DNA of 64,000 nt from Daldinia sp. FL1419 (Eukaryota > Ascomycota > Sordariomycetes > Xylariales > Hypoxylaceae): NCBI GenBank assembly GCA_025201765.1, contig MU623483.1, positions 1-64,000 on the forward strand, written 5' to 3'. Of the stretch, positions 1 through 13,272 are shown piece by piece. How positions within the stretch are numbered: position 1 is the stretch's first letter; each line of letters opens with the position of its first letter. The translations under genes and the position numbers were made by a program. The notes below the pieces were generated by a model that was given only the letters and a program-made list of their open reading frames with translations, did no database searches and was not told the DNA's origin.

Positions 1-349
1 TTTATATTAAATTATAAAATTATATTATTTTTTATAATAATAATTTTTTTTAATAATATAATTATAAAAAATATTTAATAATTCTTATAATTATCCTATT
101 TATACCAATTAGAAATAAAAATAATTTTATTACCTTTATTTATTTTTAATTATAAATTATTAAGATCTTTAATTTTAAAAATATGGTTTTAAATTTCTAC
201 TAACAATTAATATTAATTTTTAAAGATATAAAAGAAAAAATATTAATTATAAATTTATATAATCAATTTCTAACATATTTTATTAAATATTTTATATTAT
301 AAATTAAAATTAATAATAAAAATTAAATTTAAAATTGAAATAAAAATTG

Positions 350-960
350 GTAAGGATTAATAAATATTATAAGTTTATATTGTAAGTAAGATTATAAATG
401 ATTTTTAAAGGTTTATAGGATTGTTTATTAATATGTTATCTTATAATTTCCTATATTATAATATAAGGTAAATAGGTTAAATAGAATTAGTAAGAATTAA
501 TAAAGATTATAAGTTTATATTGTAAGTAAGGTTATAAATAATGTTTAAGGATTTATAAAATTATTTATTAATATATTGTTTTACAATTTCTTATATTATA
601 ATATAAAGTAAATAAATTAAATAGAATTAATAAAAATTAATAAAGATTATAAGTCTATATTATAAATAAAATTATAAATAATGTTTAGGGATTTATAAAA
701 CTATTTATTAACATATTATCTCATAATTTCCCATATTATAATATAAGGTAAATAAATAATAAAGATTAATTCTAATTAATTTTAAAATTAAGTAAAATTG
801 GTAAGAATTAATAAAGATTATAAATCTATATTATAAGTAGGGTTATAGGTGATATTTAAAGATTTATAAAATTATTTACTAATATATTATCTTGTAATTT
901 CCCATATTATAATATAAAATAAATAAATTATTATTATTATTTATTACTACCCCAATTTAC
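350..960. repeat. 140-bp tandem repeats, four copies
   Basis: Four related units are visible. The anchor 'aagtttatat' or a close variant sits at about 371, 511, 651 and 822, giving periods of 140, 140 and 171 bp; the last unit carries an extra segment of about 31 bp. Each unit contains a motif like 'aattaataaagattataag' and ends in 'ataatttcccatattataat'. Differences among units are mainly C/T and G/A, as RIP would produce. A diverged relative lies at 7490-7690. Confidence 0.75.
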
Positions 961-3900
961 CTAGAATATATTATAGGTATCCAATCCATCTCTTAATATT
1001 TATTCCAGGTAAAAACCGTGTTCCAGAAAAAACCTACTTACCACCTATCCAAATAAATTACATTACTATAACTTTAATTTCACCTTATATTCCTATTAAA
1101 ACTTACCCTCCAATAAAAATAATCAAATTTTAATATGGAAAAATATTTTATACATTACAATACTAGTTATATGAAATAATATAATGGCAACTTAAATATA
1201 AGATAATAATAAAATTTAAAATAATTTTATTATTTTCTTTAATAAATAATAAAAATATTATTACATTACAAAGAGGTTATTCCAGGAAAAAATTAAGATA
1301 TATACAATCTATATAAGATATAAATATATATAAATAACTTTATATCTTTATAAAAAACCATTACACATTTTTACTTTTACAACCTTTTTTTCAATACCAT
1401 AATATTATATTTATTTTCCAAAATAGTTCAAAACAGTACTACTAATTTATGATCCTTCCCAACTAACCTCAATCCTCTTTATATACCTTATTTACATTTT
1501 ACAATATTACAATATAATACTATTATACTTATTGCATTTATAATCCAATACCACCTCAAAAAACCCATTTCATTTTCATATATATATTATATTAAATAAA
1601 AAAAAATTTATATATTTATAAATATTTTATTATTTTTCTAATATTATTTTATTATTAACCTTTTTTAAATATTTTAATTTCCTTACTAAAAATTATTATA
1701 ATATTCTAAACTTAATATAATACTTTAATATTATATTACACCAAAATTATAATCCTAATATAACTACATATTATAAAAACAATTTATTCATTAAGGATAA
1801 AGAATTATATAAAAAATATAACTATACCTTTCCAATATAATTTCAAAAATTAATTATTAAGATTTTATTATAACTTCTCCAAAATTTTCAAACCTTTAAG
1901 AAATTTATTAAAAAATTATTAATAATATTTAACAATTATTTTTATTATATTTAATCCCTTATTTACCAGATCCACAATTTTCATATATTCCAACAATTTT
2001 AAAAAAATTATTTATTTTAATATTATTAATACTATAATTATTCTATAATATAATCTTACTCTATATTTATTCTATTAATATTTATTAATTATAATATAGG
2101 ATTTATAAAGAAATTAATTTTAAAAAAAAATATATATATATTATTTTATCTTTAATAATTTATATTATCTTTATATATTATTATTATAATAATCTTTTAC
2201 TTAAAAAATTTAATTAATATTAAATATTTTATTATTTTTTAATAATAATTTGTTATAAATCCTTAATAATTTCTTAATATATTTAAATTTAAACCCTAAT
2301 AAATATAACCTTTTATTTAAGAATATATTTACCTTTACACAAGATTTCTTAATGTATATAATTGAGGAAAGTGAGGAAAAGGATAAGGAGGTGGATATAA
2401 AAGAGAATAATTTTAACAAATATAATTTAGAATAAATGTAGAATAATCCCAGGTAAACATAATCCTTTTAAAAAACCCCATTAATATATTATTACTTATA
2501 TCCTTTTATTTAATTATAAATTCTTCTTACTTAACTTGAAATTTCTAAAAATATTTATATTAAATAAATTGTAATATTATTTTATATATAAATAATTAAA
2601 TTTATTTAAAGAATTAATAAGTTATTAATAAAGCTTTATTAAGATTAAATAACATTCTTTCATAATTTATACTAATTAAAAAAGTTTTTAGAGTTAAATT
2701 CCATTTAAAATGGGCCCATACTAAAGCATATTTGGGATATTTAAGAATTATATATTATATTATTTTCCTTTTACTATATTTACATTTAAAAATATTTATT
2801 CCAAAAATCTTTCTATTAAATAAAAAAATTTTTAATCCTATTTTCTTAATATATATCTGTAATAACACTAATATTTTATATTTCTACAAATTAAAATACT
2901 AATTATTAATCTTTATATTAAAAGGTAATAACCAAATTATTAATATAATGGTATCCTTCTTATATTATTCCTATCTTTTTATTTAATAATTTAAAAAAAA
3001 TTTTTTAAGATATTAACATTTTTTTTATTTAATATTTTAATTAACCTTAACTTTTATAATATATATATTTAATATTTAAATAATAATGGAAAAATCTTAC
3101 CATTTTCTAAGCCTTTAAAATTCCACCCATTTTTAAATTTTCCACCTTATTTCTTAAATTTTAAAATTAAAACCTCCATTATTTATATAAAATTTAATCA
3201 TTATTATTATTATATTTAAATAAAAATATATTAAAGGATAATTTAACTTTATTTTTAATTATAATATTTTCATTATTTTATATATATTACTAATTTCCTA
3301 TAAATAAGTTAATTAAATAATACCTAATTTTTTAATAATACCTTTTACCTTATAATTTTAATTTAAAATGTACCACATTACTATTCTATATGCTATTACA
3401 CTCTATATTACTTTCATATAAATCTTTTTTACTTGGATTATATTATAACCCTATATTAATACCACCAATTTAAAAAGGATGTACTACTATTTTTCCATCT
3501 TTATTTTAATTATTTTTAAGTGTCTATTCTACTTAAATTTCTTATTTAATTATATTCCAAAAAATTTAATATTTTTTTTGGATTTAATAATTATACCATT
3601 TAATTTAATTTTTATAATTAATATTTAATAAATCTTTATAAAATATATAAATTTATTTTTTTATATTATAAAAGTTATGCCATATTTTTATACCTAATCC
3701 AGGCACATTCTGTACACATATTCCAACTTAATATAATTTTTGATTATAAAATATCTTATTATTAATATATTTATATTGTTTATAAAGTTAATAATTAGGA
3801 TACCTTTTTAATCTAATTTTTTATATAAAATAATTATATAAATAATAAATAAAATAGGTAATAATAAAAAATCTTATAAGATATTTATAATAAAAAAATG

Positions 3901-6900
3901 GACCTTATCTTTTTCATTATTAAAAATTAATTATACTTCCTATTTTTCCATAAAATTATTTATTCAATTTATTATTCATATTAAGTACCCTTTTTAATAT
4001 AATATATACATAAACCTTTATAATATAATATTATCAAAAATATTTAAAATATTTAATTGTAAGAATAATATTATAACACTAACACATTATATAACATATA
4101 TAACCTTTATTACCATTTTAATGGTTATTTCTATGGATTTAGCTAATCTATTCCCCATTTAACCTTCTAAAAATAACCAATATTATTCTGCCATTTTTGC
4201 AATATAATTTACCATTATTTTTTCAATTATTTTACCTATAATCCTTAAAAAAGATATTAATTTATAAATATTTAAAAAATTCTTTTCTTCTTTAAATTTT
4301 TTGGGTTTCAATAATATTATTATTATAATTTTATAAAATATCTTTAAATAATATTTAAATATAAAATTTTATATTATAATCATAATAAATATTTTAAATA
4401 ATTATTTTTTATATACCTTAAAAAACCCTATTAATAATAAATCTTTACTAATAACTTTTCATAATTTAATTATTTTTAAAATTATTTTTATTTCTTCCAA
4501 TTTTATTCCTTTAAATATATTAAATTTATTTTTTTAAGGTTTTTCTAATTATATAATAAAATTAAGAAAAATCTTTCCTTTAATACTATATTTTTTTCCT
4601 TTTTATTTATAGCCTATAATTCTTTATTAAATTAATAACATAATATTAGAAGGCTTTTTTTTTTAATAAATTACTAACTACATAATTTAATCCATCTTTT
4701 TATCTTTTATAAAACTTTATTATCTTTTAAAATTTTTATTAAAATTAATTTTTAATTATTTTTTTTAATTTTATTTATAATTTTTTTTAATATTGCCTAA
4801 ACCTTATTAAAAACTTTCCAATACCTTTATATTCTTTAATTCATCTATTATTTACACATTTTTTTTACCTTTTTATAAAATATTTCAATTTTATTATTTT
4901 ATTATAATATTAATTACATTATAAACCAGACACAATATAGAATTATAATCAAAATAATCTTTTTTAATTTTTTAATAAAATAATCCATATATTTATTAAA
5001 TTTTTTAAAATTGTTTATTTTTTTGATATATTTATATTTTATATTTCTATTTTTGTAAACCCTTTATTTAAATATTTTCACGTTTAACCTTCTAATTTAA
5101 GCTGATTCTAGATCAAATCTAGGTATAGAATAACAATATTAAAGTATTAAATGATATAATTAAATCTTTCCTAATTAAAAGGCCTTAATTTCAAATATTT
5201 AAATCTTTTATCTACCTATACCAAATTTAATATTAAATTTTTATAACCTTATATTTACTTAATTATTATACCTATTTCTATAGTAAATTTGAAATTCTAA
5301 CAAATTGTTAACTCAAGGACCTTAGATATATATCGGGATATCTTTTCCTTTTTATCCCATAAAAAATAATATACATTAAAATCTCCTATTATTATATTTA
5401 TATTATAAAAATTCTTTAATATTAATTTCAATAATAATAAATATTTATAATCTAAATTTAATTCTACATATATTAATTATATAATAAGGGTATTAAACCC
5501 TACCTAAATCAACACTATAATCCAATTATAATCCATTTCTTTCTTCCAATCTTTTAAATTAATTCTTTTATATATATAAATTATAACTCAATTTATATTA
5601 TACCATACTAACTTATAATTATTAAACCAAGAATAATCTAATCTTTTATTATTAAAATAAAATTCTTAAATAATTATAATATTTAATATCCCTTTATTTT
5701 TAAAAATTTAAAATATAATTTAATAATTTTTTCTTATATTCCAATATACTATAATAATTATATAATCTTATATATAATTTATACAATATTTTTAAAAAAT
5801 TTATTACTTTTTTTAAAATAATCCTAATTGAAAACCATTACTGCAATGGAATCTTCCTAATAAAAAAAATTTTAAATTAAAAAAATATTACTATTAAATT
5901 TTACTTTTAAATAAACTTTTATACAAAATCTACTTCTTATCCTTATTTCTAATTTAAAAATATCATTTACTATAATAATTGTTTTAGAAAAATTTAATAT
6001 ATTTTTATTCTAAAAATTTTACATTTTTTCTTTATTAAAAATATAATTTTTCATTTTCTTTAAAATTATTAATATAAAATTATTATATATGGTATTATAT
6101 ATATTAAAAATATAATTAATACTATTTCTCTTTTTAAATTACCTTAATTTATATATATATATTTCTTTTATTACATTTTTTTATTTAATTATTTTTAAAC
6201 ATTTTAAATTCTATATTTTATATATCCCATTATAATTCTGATATTTTTTTAATACCTTACATATTAAATTACTCCCTTTATAAGCAAAGCCTACATATTT
6301 ACCACATTTAAATTGTTCTTTATAATATTTCACAATATATCCAAAATAATAACATTTAAAATATTATATTATTTTTATATCCTTTACAAATAATTTATAA
6401 AGGTAAAATTTAATTTTCCATAATAATCTATTAATATAAAATTAATGGGTTATATTTAATCCACTAACCTTTATAATTAAAACAACAAATTTAACTTCTA
6501 AATATTTTTTAAATATAGGATTAATTTTAAAAATCTTAATTTTATTTTTTTTTAAAAAAACCCTTACTAAATCTTATAAATTAATATAAGTATTTTTTAA
6601 ATTAATTATTTTTAAACTTTTAACTATTATTATAAAAACTTTATTTATTTCAATTACTTCCTAATTAAATACCTTTTTAATTTAATCCTAATTTTTTTTA
6701 TATTATTTAACTTTAAATCAAAACATTATTATAACATTACTATTATAAAACCAACACACTATTATAATCTCATCCTTACTAATTACATTATTAACAACTT
6801 ATATAATTTTTTTAAAATTTCTTTTTAATATTTCTTATAATTCTACCATTATTTTAATTATAATTTTATATTAAAAATAGGTCAATATTATAATGGTAAA

Positions 6901-7260
6901 AATTTAAAACTTAATTATACCTTTAATAATTATAATTTAAAATTATTCTTATAACTTCCCAATATTATTTATTAATTTTAATTTTTTATTTATTATTTTT
7001 TTAATTAATTCCTTTATTTTATTTAATTTAAAAATATTATTTCATTATTATTTTCATTTTGTAAATATTATAATATTAATATATATCTTTTATACATTTA
7101 TTATTTTTTTAATTTTTATTTTTATTTTTTTTATTAAATTATTAATTTTAAATTTAACTATTTTTATTAATTTATTAATTAATATTATAATTATATTTAT
7201 TTTATTAAATTTAATTTTTATTTTTATTTTATTCTTTCTTTTCTTTGCAGTAATGATTTC
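960..7260 (-). mobile_element. Degenerate Tad1-like LINE retrotransposon
   Basis: Conceptual minus-strand translation, allowing stops, shows three landmarks in the order expected for a fungal LINE. A gag-type cysteine-rich stretch lies around 6230-6354, with spacing like CCHC knuckles (KEQFKCGK, then GS..ICK). An endonuclease motif GDFNV, followed by LWD-like residues, lies at 5372-5386 (APE-type nuclease). A reverse-transcriptase-like stretch lies around 3690-3900, with LFY and C..CAW residues. All frames are broken by stops and frameshifts, so it is dead. The family call rests on motif order; the reverse-transcriptase assignment is the weakest part. Ends are approximate. Confidence 0.6.
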
Positions 7261-7489
7261 CAAAATAAGCTTATTTAGGTTGTAAATTTAACTATCCACT
7301 ATCTGTACATCACCCTTTTTATTTCTTTTTAATAACACTACTATTACACACGTAATACAATACCTTTCCAACATTTATTTTAATATTAAATTTTTAATAA
7401 ATTAAATTATTTGACTTTTTATAAAGGTTTCATAAAAAGACAATTAAAAAACCAAAAAGTCTCTTATATTTCTAAAAAATAAATAAATA

Positions 7490-7690
7490 ATAGGGATTAA
7501 TTTTAATTAATATTAAAACTAAATAAAATCAATAAATATTTAATATTATAAATGGTTAGGTAACCTTATAAGGATGTGGAAATTTTTGCAATTTCCTATA
7601 TTATAAGAATTAATAATTAATAGTATATATTAATCTTAATTAAATAATTTTTAAAGGAATTTATTAATATAAATTCTTATTTAATAATAT
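7490..7690. repeat. Diverged copy of the 140-bp repeat
   Basis: The stretch from about 7497 ('gattaattttaattaat') matches the extended fourth unit near 760, and the stretch near 7600 ('aatttcctatattata') matches the unit ends at 450, 590, 720 and 900. The copy lies beyond the 5' side of the minus-strand LINE, while the tandem copies lie beyond its 3' side. This suggests the LINE sits inside an older repeat array. Confidence 0.5.
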
Positions 7691-7830
7691 AATATTTAAA
7701 CTTAAGAATGTAAAAGATTTCACACCATAGGAAACCACAAGCACATACATAAAGTACATTAAAATTTAAAACCATTTTAATTTATTATATTAATTTAAAA
7801 TTTATTTAAAAATATTAATAATTAGTATTA

Positions 7831-8438
7831 TTTAAAAATTAATTGAATTTGTGATTTTTTGAAATAATTTATATATATTTCTGATTGGAAATGGTTGTAC
7901 AGCAGCGGAAAACGTCCGAAATTGCGGGGGACTTCTTTGGGAACTAATTGGTCAATCAGGATTGTGACGCAACTAATGAAATAAGAAAGACATAGATTGT
8001 ATCCAATTTGAAATATAATTAGTGTCTTTATATATCTTGATACTGGTACGTACCAGCTATGGTATATATGTACTCCAAGAAGGCCGACTGTGGACAATAG
8101 ATCGAATGAAGAAAGGAAAGAGAAGTTATAATTTCAAACATCTCTACTATTATATCAAAAATATGCAAAGTTGGGTATTATTGGCTGAAAGATACATCCC
8201 GTAAAAAAACGGGTCGGCTGCACGGCCCATAATTCTTTTTCAAGACCCTTGCCGGGTCTTACCAGGAGGTACTACAATGTACATAACCTAGGTACCTAAC
8301 CTTGGACACGAAAATACCCATTAACCGGTTAGAGCGCATCTTAACATAGATACCTACCTACCTACCTACCTACCTAGGTATACCTGCCACCAATGACCGT
8401 CGCATTAAGCTACAGCCCAACGACTGTACGACAAGATC
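7831..8438. other. Intergenic, boundary of AT-rich block and alg6 upstream region
   Basis: Composition changes from AT-rich to about 45% GC. A run of CTAC repeats ending in CCTAGGTA lies at about 8350-8380, just upstream of alg6. Short open frames here have no protein-like features. No gene is supported. Confidence 0.6.
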
Positions 8439-10270
8439 ATGGCTTCCGCCTCGCCAGCACCGCATAAACCTAGGCGCAAGGCTAAGAAGGCTCACTTCGA
8501 CACCACCGTCAACGTCAAACCCGAAGCTCTAATCCGCACGCCTTCGTTCCCTCTCGCAGCTTTCCTCTGGCCGGCCCGGAGCTCTCTATCGCAATGGGAG
8601 GTTTTACCACTTATTCTTATGGTCGTCGGCCTGTTCAGATGGGCTGCCGGGCTCTGGGGATATTCAGGTGAGCTTCATATCCGTTCAATACGTCAAATAC
8701 TGGCAATTGACCACGTTCCTTACCAACAGGTTTCCGAAAGCCGCCCATGTTCGGTGACTACGAAGCGCAGAGACATTGGATGGAGGTCACGACACATTTA
8801 CCAATATCGCAATGGTACTTCCACGACCTACAATGGTGGGGTCTCGACTATCCCCCTTTGACCGCCTATCATAGCTGGCTGCTCGGCAAGGTCGGGTCGC
8901 TGATCGATCCCTCGTGGTTCGAACTCTACTCTTCGCGAGGCTTGGACGATCCGACACTCAAGGTCTTCATGAGGGCTACGGTTATTGTGTCCGAGTATTT
9001 GATCTATATACCTGCCGCGGTAGTCTTCGTCAGGAGGTATAGCAAGATCTCGGGTGTTGCTCAATGGACTGCATCCGTTGCGCTGGTCGCCATCCTCATG
9101 CAGCCGGCTACCATCCTAATCGACCACGTCCACTTTCAGTACAATACCGTGATGCTCGGCTTCGTCTTGGCAAGTATGTCCAGCATGGTGGCAGGACGAT
9201 ATATGTGGGCTTCCATCTTCTTCGTCTGCGCGTTAGGGTTCAAGCAGATGGCACTTTACTACGCGCCGGTTGTATTCGCGTTCCTCTTGGGGAGCTGTAC
9301 CTTTCCTCGCATCAACGTTGGGAGGCTCATGGGGATCGCAGCAGCCACCCTCGTATCTTTTGCTGTGCTTGTCTTACCGATAATCCTGGGCACGCTATAC
9401 GACGTCAGCCGAGGAATCGACTCGCGACCTGATCTAGAGGGACCCCGCCCTCCATTGCCCCTATTTGCCTTTCTCTCGGACTATATAGATCCGAAAGCTC
9501 CATACTATCCCATAGTTGAGCAAGCCGTTCAGATGGTTCATCGAATCTTCCCTTTCGCACGAGGTCTATTTGAAGACAAGGTTGCCAACTTCTGGTGTGC
9601 AGCTAACGTAGTTATAAAACTACGGAAATATCCAACTGAACTTCTCCAACGAGTCTCGCTCGTGGCGACTCTCGCCTCCATTACTCCCCCTTGCACGATA
9701 CTATTCTTCAAGCCCCGAAAAGATCTTCTCCCGTACGCCTTTAGTGCGACAGCGTGGGGTTTCTTCTTATTCAGCTACCAAGTTCACGAGAAGAGCGCGC
9801 TTCTTCCCCTTCTCCCCATGACCGTGTTGCTTGCAGGAAAGCAGGGGCTAGGAAAGGACATCAGGTCTTGGGTTGGATTCGGCAACCTCGTTGGCGTGTG
9901 GACTATGTATCCGCTACTACAGAGAGTCGACCTACGGGTGCCATACGCCGCACTGACGCTCTTGTGGGCATATCTACTAGGTCTACCTCCAGTATCCCTC
10001 AGTGCCTACTTCGAAGAGAGTCAGAACATCTGGGTTCAATGGCTGACAGCGATTGTCCACGGTGCTTTCTATGTCTCTATGATCGCCTGGCATGTGCTAG
10101 ATTTGTTTGTCACCCCGCCTCCCGATAAGCCCGACCTCTGGGTCGTCGCCAATGTCGGTGTAGGCGCAGCTGGGTTTGCTCTCTGCTACACGTGGTGTTT
10201 ATGGAAGCTAATACAGGAGAGCGGGATAATCCGCCGGAACTCCCCGGCATCTAAAGTTAAGACGACTTGA
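8439..10270 (+). CDS. ALG6, dolichyl-P-Glc:Man9GlcNAc2-PP-dolichol alpha-1,3-glucosyltransferase
   Basis: Adds the first glucose to the lipid-linked Man9GlcNAc2 oligosaccharide on the luminal face of the ER, before transfer to asparagine. Two exons, 8439-8667 and 8730-10270, join in phase across a 62-bp GTGAGC...ACAG intron and give 589 residues, normal for ALG6. After a short basic cytosolic N-terminus and the first membrane helix comes the family signature: GDYEAQRHWME (residues about 85-95), then QWY and GLDYPPLTAYHSW. The aspartate of GDYEAQ corresponds, as I recall, to the catalytic base of yeast Alg6. Further hydrophobic segments fit a multi-pass GT-C fold. ALG8 is excluded because it has a different sequence at the GDYEAQ position. 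The ATG at 8439 is the first in frame and precedes a basic N-terminus. Confidence 0.93.
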
Positions 10271-11440
10271 GGTTGATAGACATCTGTATTTATGTACATA
10301 GACTATGATCTACGAAGATTTCCGAAAAATAATCGATTCCCCAAATTTGGCTTTATTCGTTTCATGCCTGTCTACCTTGCTAGGCGGTAATGATACACAC
10401 CTAGGAATGATAAGCAGGCGTCTGTAGGCCAACGTTCCATGATCTTCTTTCTAAATATGTAGCTTTTGGTCTACTCATCTGAGAAATCTACGAATACGCA
10501 CACTTTCGGCCGGCTGCAACGCATATGCGCATTGCCTTTGCTTGGAAGACGTAGCTAGACCACCTCTCGTAAAGCTGCAGCATACCGCCTACTGGTACGT
10601 CAGTTATGCGGCTTAAAGAGACTCTAGAACCAGGAAATAGGATAGGCCCCCATACCCGGTCTATAACAACATGCAGTTGGCCGATTCGGTGCTACGGCCC
10701 GTCTTACCCCATTTCCTAGTACTCATTCTAGACAGAGAGATATTGAGCGTACGGAGTTAAATCATACCTAAGCAACTAATATATCTCCGAGCGGCAACCC
10801 GCAGCGCATAGAAAGCTTCTCGAGCAGGTATCAACCCGACAAAGAAGCTCTAACGGCCCTTCGCTTACACAATTCGGAAAGCAGCAGCTTATCCACCCAC
10901 GTGGTCCCTTTTCACAGAGATTATGGAAATATAACTCCTTGTTTGCGGTTGGGCATCAACTTCAATGGATATCAAACGGAGAAGTGTGATGAATTTTGGA
11001 AGGGGGACTCTTCCCCCTGCTGTGGATGAGCAGACTCCCAAGTTGATCTTCTATCATGCTAAGTTGGGGTGGGCTAGTTCTCACTCACGAATATATATCT
11101 CGACCTCCTCCGCCATATTTGACTTTCTCTCTTAATCCTTCGTTCCATACAACATCAAACTTTCCCGTACTTATCTCAATTCTTCCTCATAGTACTATCG
11201 TTAGATAGCTCGATTTTGATCACTCTAGTCGTTCACTTCTTAGACCTCGTATCATATCATGACATCGGAAACAGTTCATCAGTTTCGTTGTCATTCTCCT
11301 ACACTCATATCAGATGGCTATATCTTTCATCTTGGCTATGCTATTCTATCCCAGCAGTAACCCCCAAAACGTGGGATATAATCGAATTATTAACACTATT
11401 GCCTCCCTAATGCCTGAGGCATATTTTACATATGAGGAGG
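10271..11440. other. Intergenic, no gene seen
   Basis: Ordinary-composition sequence downstream of alg6. Only short open frames without protein character are present, and no RNA gene was recognised. Confidence 0.5.
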
Positions 11441-12500
11441 ATGCGGTGTTAGGTTCCTAAGAACTCGTAGACTGTGATTGTCCCTACGACAAGTGCTGGT
11501 CTCGGGAACGACCAGAGTAGTCGTTCCCACTTCAACCACCACCATTATCCCGCTTTGGTTCGGGGCAATCTTTTGCCAAATGACCGTACCATCGACAGTT
11601 GGTGCAGAGAGATTCCAATCTACTATCCCAAGTCATGGATACCGACTATTCCCCTCGCGTATCATCAACACCAGTTGAACCTACCCTTTGGACCCGCCAG
11701 TTAAACGGGAAAGCCCAAGCTAGATGCTAGGCCAAACGCCAGCAGAGGGTTTACAAACTTCTGACAGAAACCGGCAACGATATTACCGTCACGCTGTGGA
11801 GAGCACTAGGTCGCTCTCCACACATACTAATCAGCTGGGGGCGTGACTCCAGGCCCGTCACGGGGTGGACCAAGGAGCAGGGGAATAACAAAGTTGTTCC
11901 GCGAGGAACTCTATCTACTATAAAGCTACGAGACTCCTACATATAGAACAGAGGACTTGTTCTATGTGTACCTCTAGGAAAATGACAAGACCAGGCAAGC
12001 CTTTTCAGTCCAGATCCCTGTATGACTGGATAGAGACTCTCTGGGATATATTTCCCTTCGCGGAGCAAGAAGCTCTGTACGGATTCCTATTCCACATTTT
12101 ACATCTTCTACATTCGAAATTTCAAAATCGAAGTTTTCAACACCACCACTAAGAGAGCCTCCCCGTCGATACCTACCTAGGTAATCCGGTATGTCTCTGG
12201 TCAACTGGTCCGGCCTAATATTTACCGCCAAGATAATGGAGAGCCGGCTAACAGACCGTCTGGGCCTGGCGAGATGGCCCTCGGATGGTGTCCCTGTATC
12301 TGCGATAGGCTAGGGCTGTGCTCATCGCCCACCTTAGGTGATCTATTACGCCGGAGTTCAAGGTCACAGTTAAGCGGGACTTCGATTCACGATGTTGGCG
12401 TCTCAAAACCAATATTATCAGATCAGGTTTCTGTTGTTTCACCGGAAAAGGAGCATAATGAGCACCCAATATATCTTTTAGGACTATCGGCCGCACTGGA
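11440..12500 (-). mobile_element. Retrotransposon gag relic with CCHC zinc knuckle
   Basis: On the minus strand, 11606-11565 encodes C-TN-C-RWYG-H-LAKD-C, an exact C-X2-C-X4-H-X4-C knuckle, followed by PEPKRDNGGG. This is the nucleocapsid motif of LTR-retrotransposon Gag. Frames on both sides are interrupted by stops, and I recognise no protease, integrase or reverse transcriptase nearby. It is therefore a degraded fragment. Boundaries are approximate, and Ty1 versus Ty3 type cannot be decided. Confidence 0.55.
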
Positions 12501-13182
12501 TTAGCGAGGTGTATTGGGTTGATAGCGCTTAACCTGCTAACTAACAGCGAAGGCGCCGCGCCCCCTTTATATACCTACGATGGTGGAGACTTGCTTCTCT
12601 TCCCAACTAATTCCCACCTATTCCTTGACGTCCGGTAGGATGATTATAGAGTCCTATATACATATGCATCATCCGCGCGGAACGTCTCTGCCACTAAAAA
12701 ATAGACCCTATTGCTTGACTAGGCACCTATTCAACTACTCTATCTCAACATCTCCAATATACTAGAATCCCCCACTTGGGGCTTCGCTATAAGGCTCACA
12801 TAATAGAGCCGGCGTCTAACAACCTGTAATGTACTTTCTAAGAACTCGAACTCTTGCCATATCTTAATGATATGGCCCTATCACCATCTAGTCCTAGCAG
12901 TTGGCCTAAGCCACTGCAAATCTCTGGCACATAGAACAAGCTCTTTGTTCTATATGTATTTCCGAATGAGCTGGGCTATAAGGTCCCTATTTCTCGGTAT
13001 ATCTTGATCATATAGGCCACCAACTTGCGTGGGGATTCAAGTCAAGCATAAAGGGCCCGAAGGTTTATCCAACCTCGGCTCTCTGGCTTGGGATCTCATG
13101 TGCCTATCAATTGGTCACTGTCTGGGTCCAAACGGAGAGGATGCTTCTTCTATACCTCGAGACGGACTAAGAAGCGAGGAAT

Positions 13183-13234
<52 letters not shown>

Positions 13235-13272
13235 GGTATATATAGAACAAGTCCTATGTTCTATACGTAGGA
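11935..13272. repeat. Three dispersed hairpin repeats (agaaca...tgttct)
   Basis: Near-identical imperfect palindromes occur at about 11943-11970, 12930-12958 and 13240-13270. Each has the form TAGAACA, a short spacer, TGTTCTAT, then GT. Two further palindromes, 'atatcttaatgatat' near 12860 and 'atatcttgatcatat' near 13000, accompany them. They probably belong to degraded transposable-element ends near the gag relic. No complete LTR pair could be delimited. Confidence 0.5.
13183..13234. repeat. (CTAT)n microsatellite
   Basis: About a dozen perfect CTAT units, ending in CTAGGTATA directly before the third hairpin repeat. Confidence 0.95.

Larger units (their letters stand above)
1..7830. repeat. 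AT-rich, RIP-like mutated repeat block
   Basis: This stretch is extremely AT-rich with almost no CpG and contains no credible open reading frame. It ends sharply around 7830-7900, about 0.5 kb before alg6. That composition is what repeat-induced point mutation (C to T in duplicated DNA) leaves in filamentous ascomycetes. It contains a decayed LINE and 140-bp tandem repeats, listed separately. RIP as the cause is inferred from composition and from the relic protein motifs; I did not compute RIP indices. Confidence 0.85.

Noticed and set aside
2210..2419. 69-codon minus-strand open frame in the AT-rich block
   Set aside because: Composition is F/L/K/I/N/S from AT-rich DNA and it overlaps the LINE relic; no domain.
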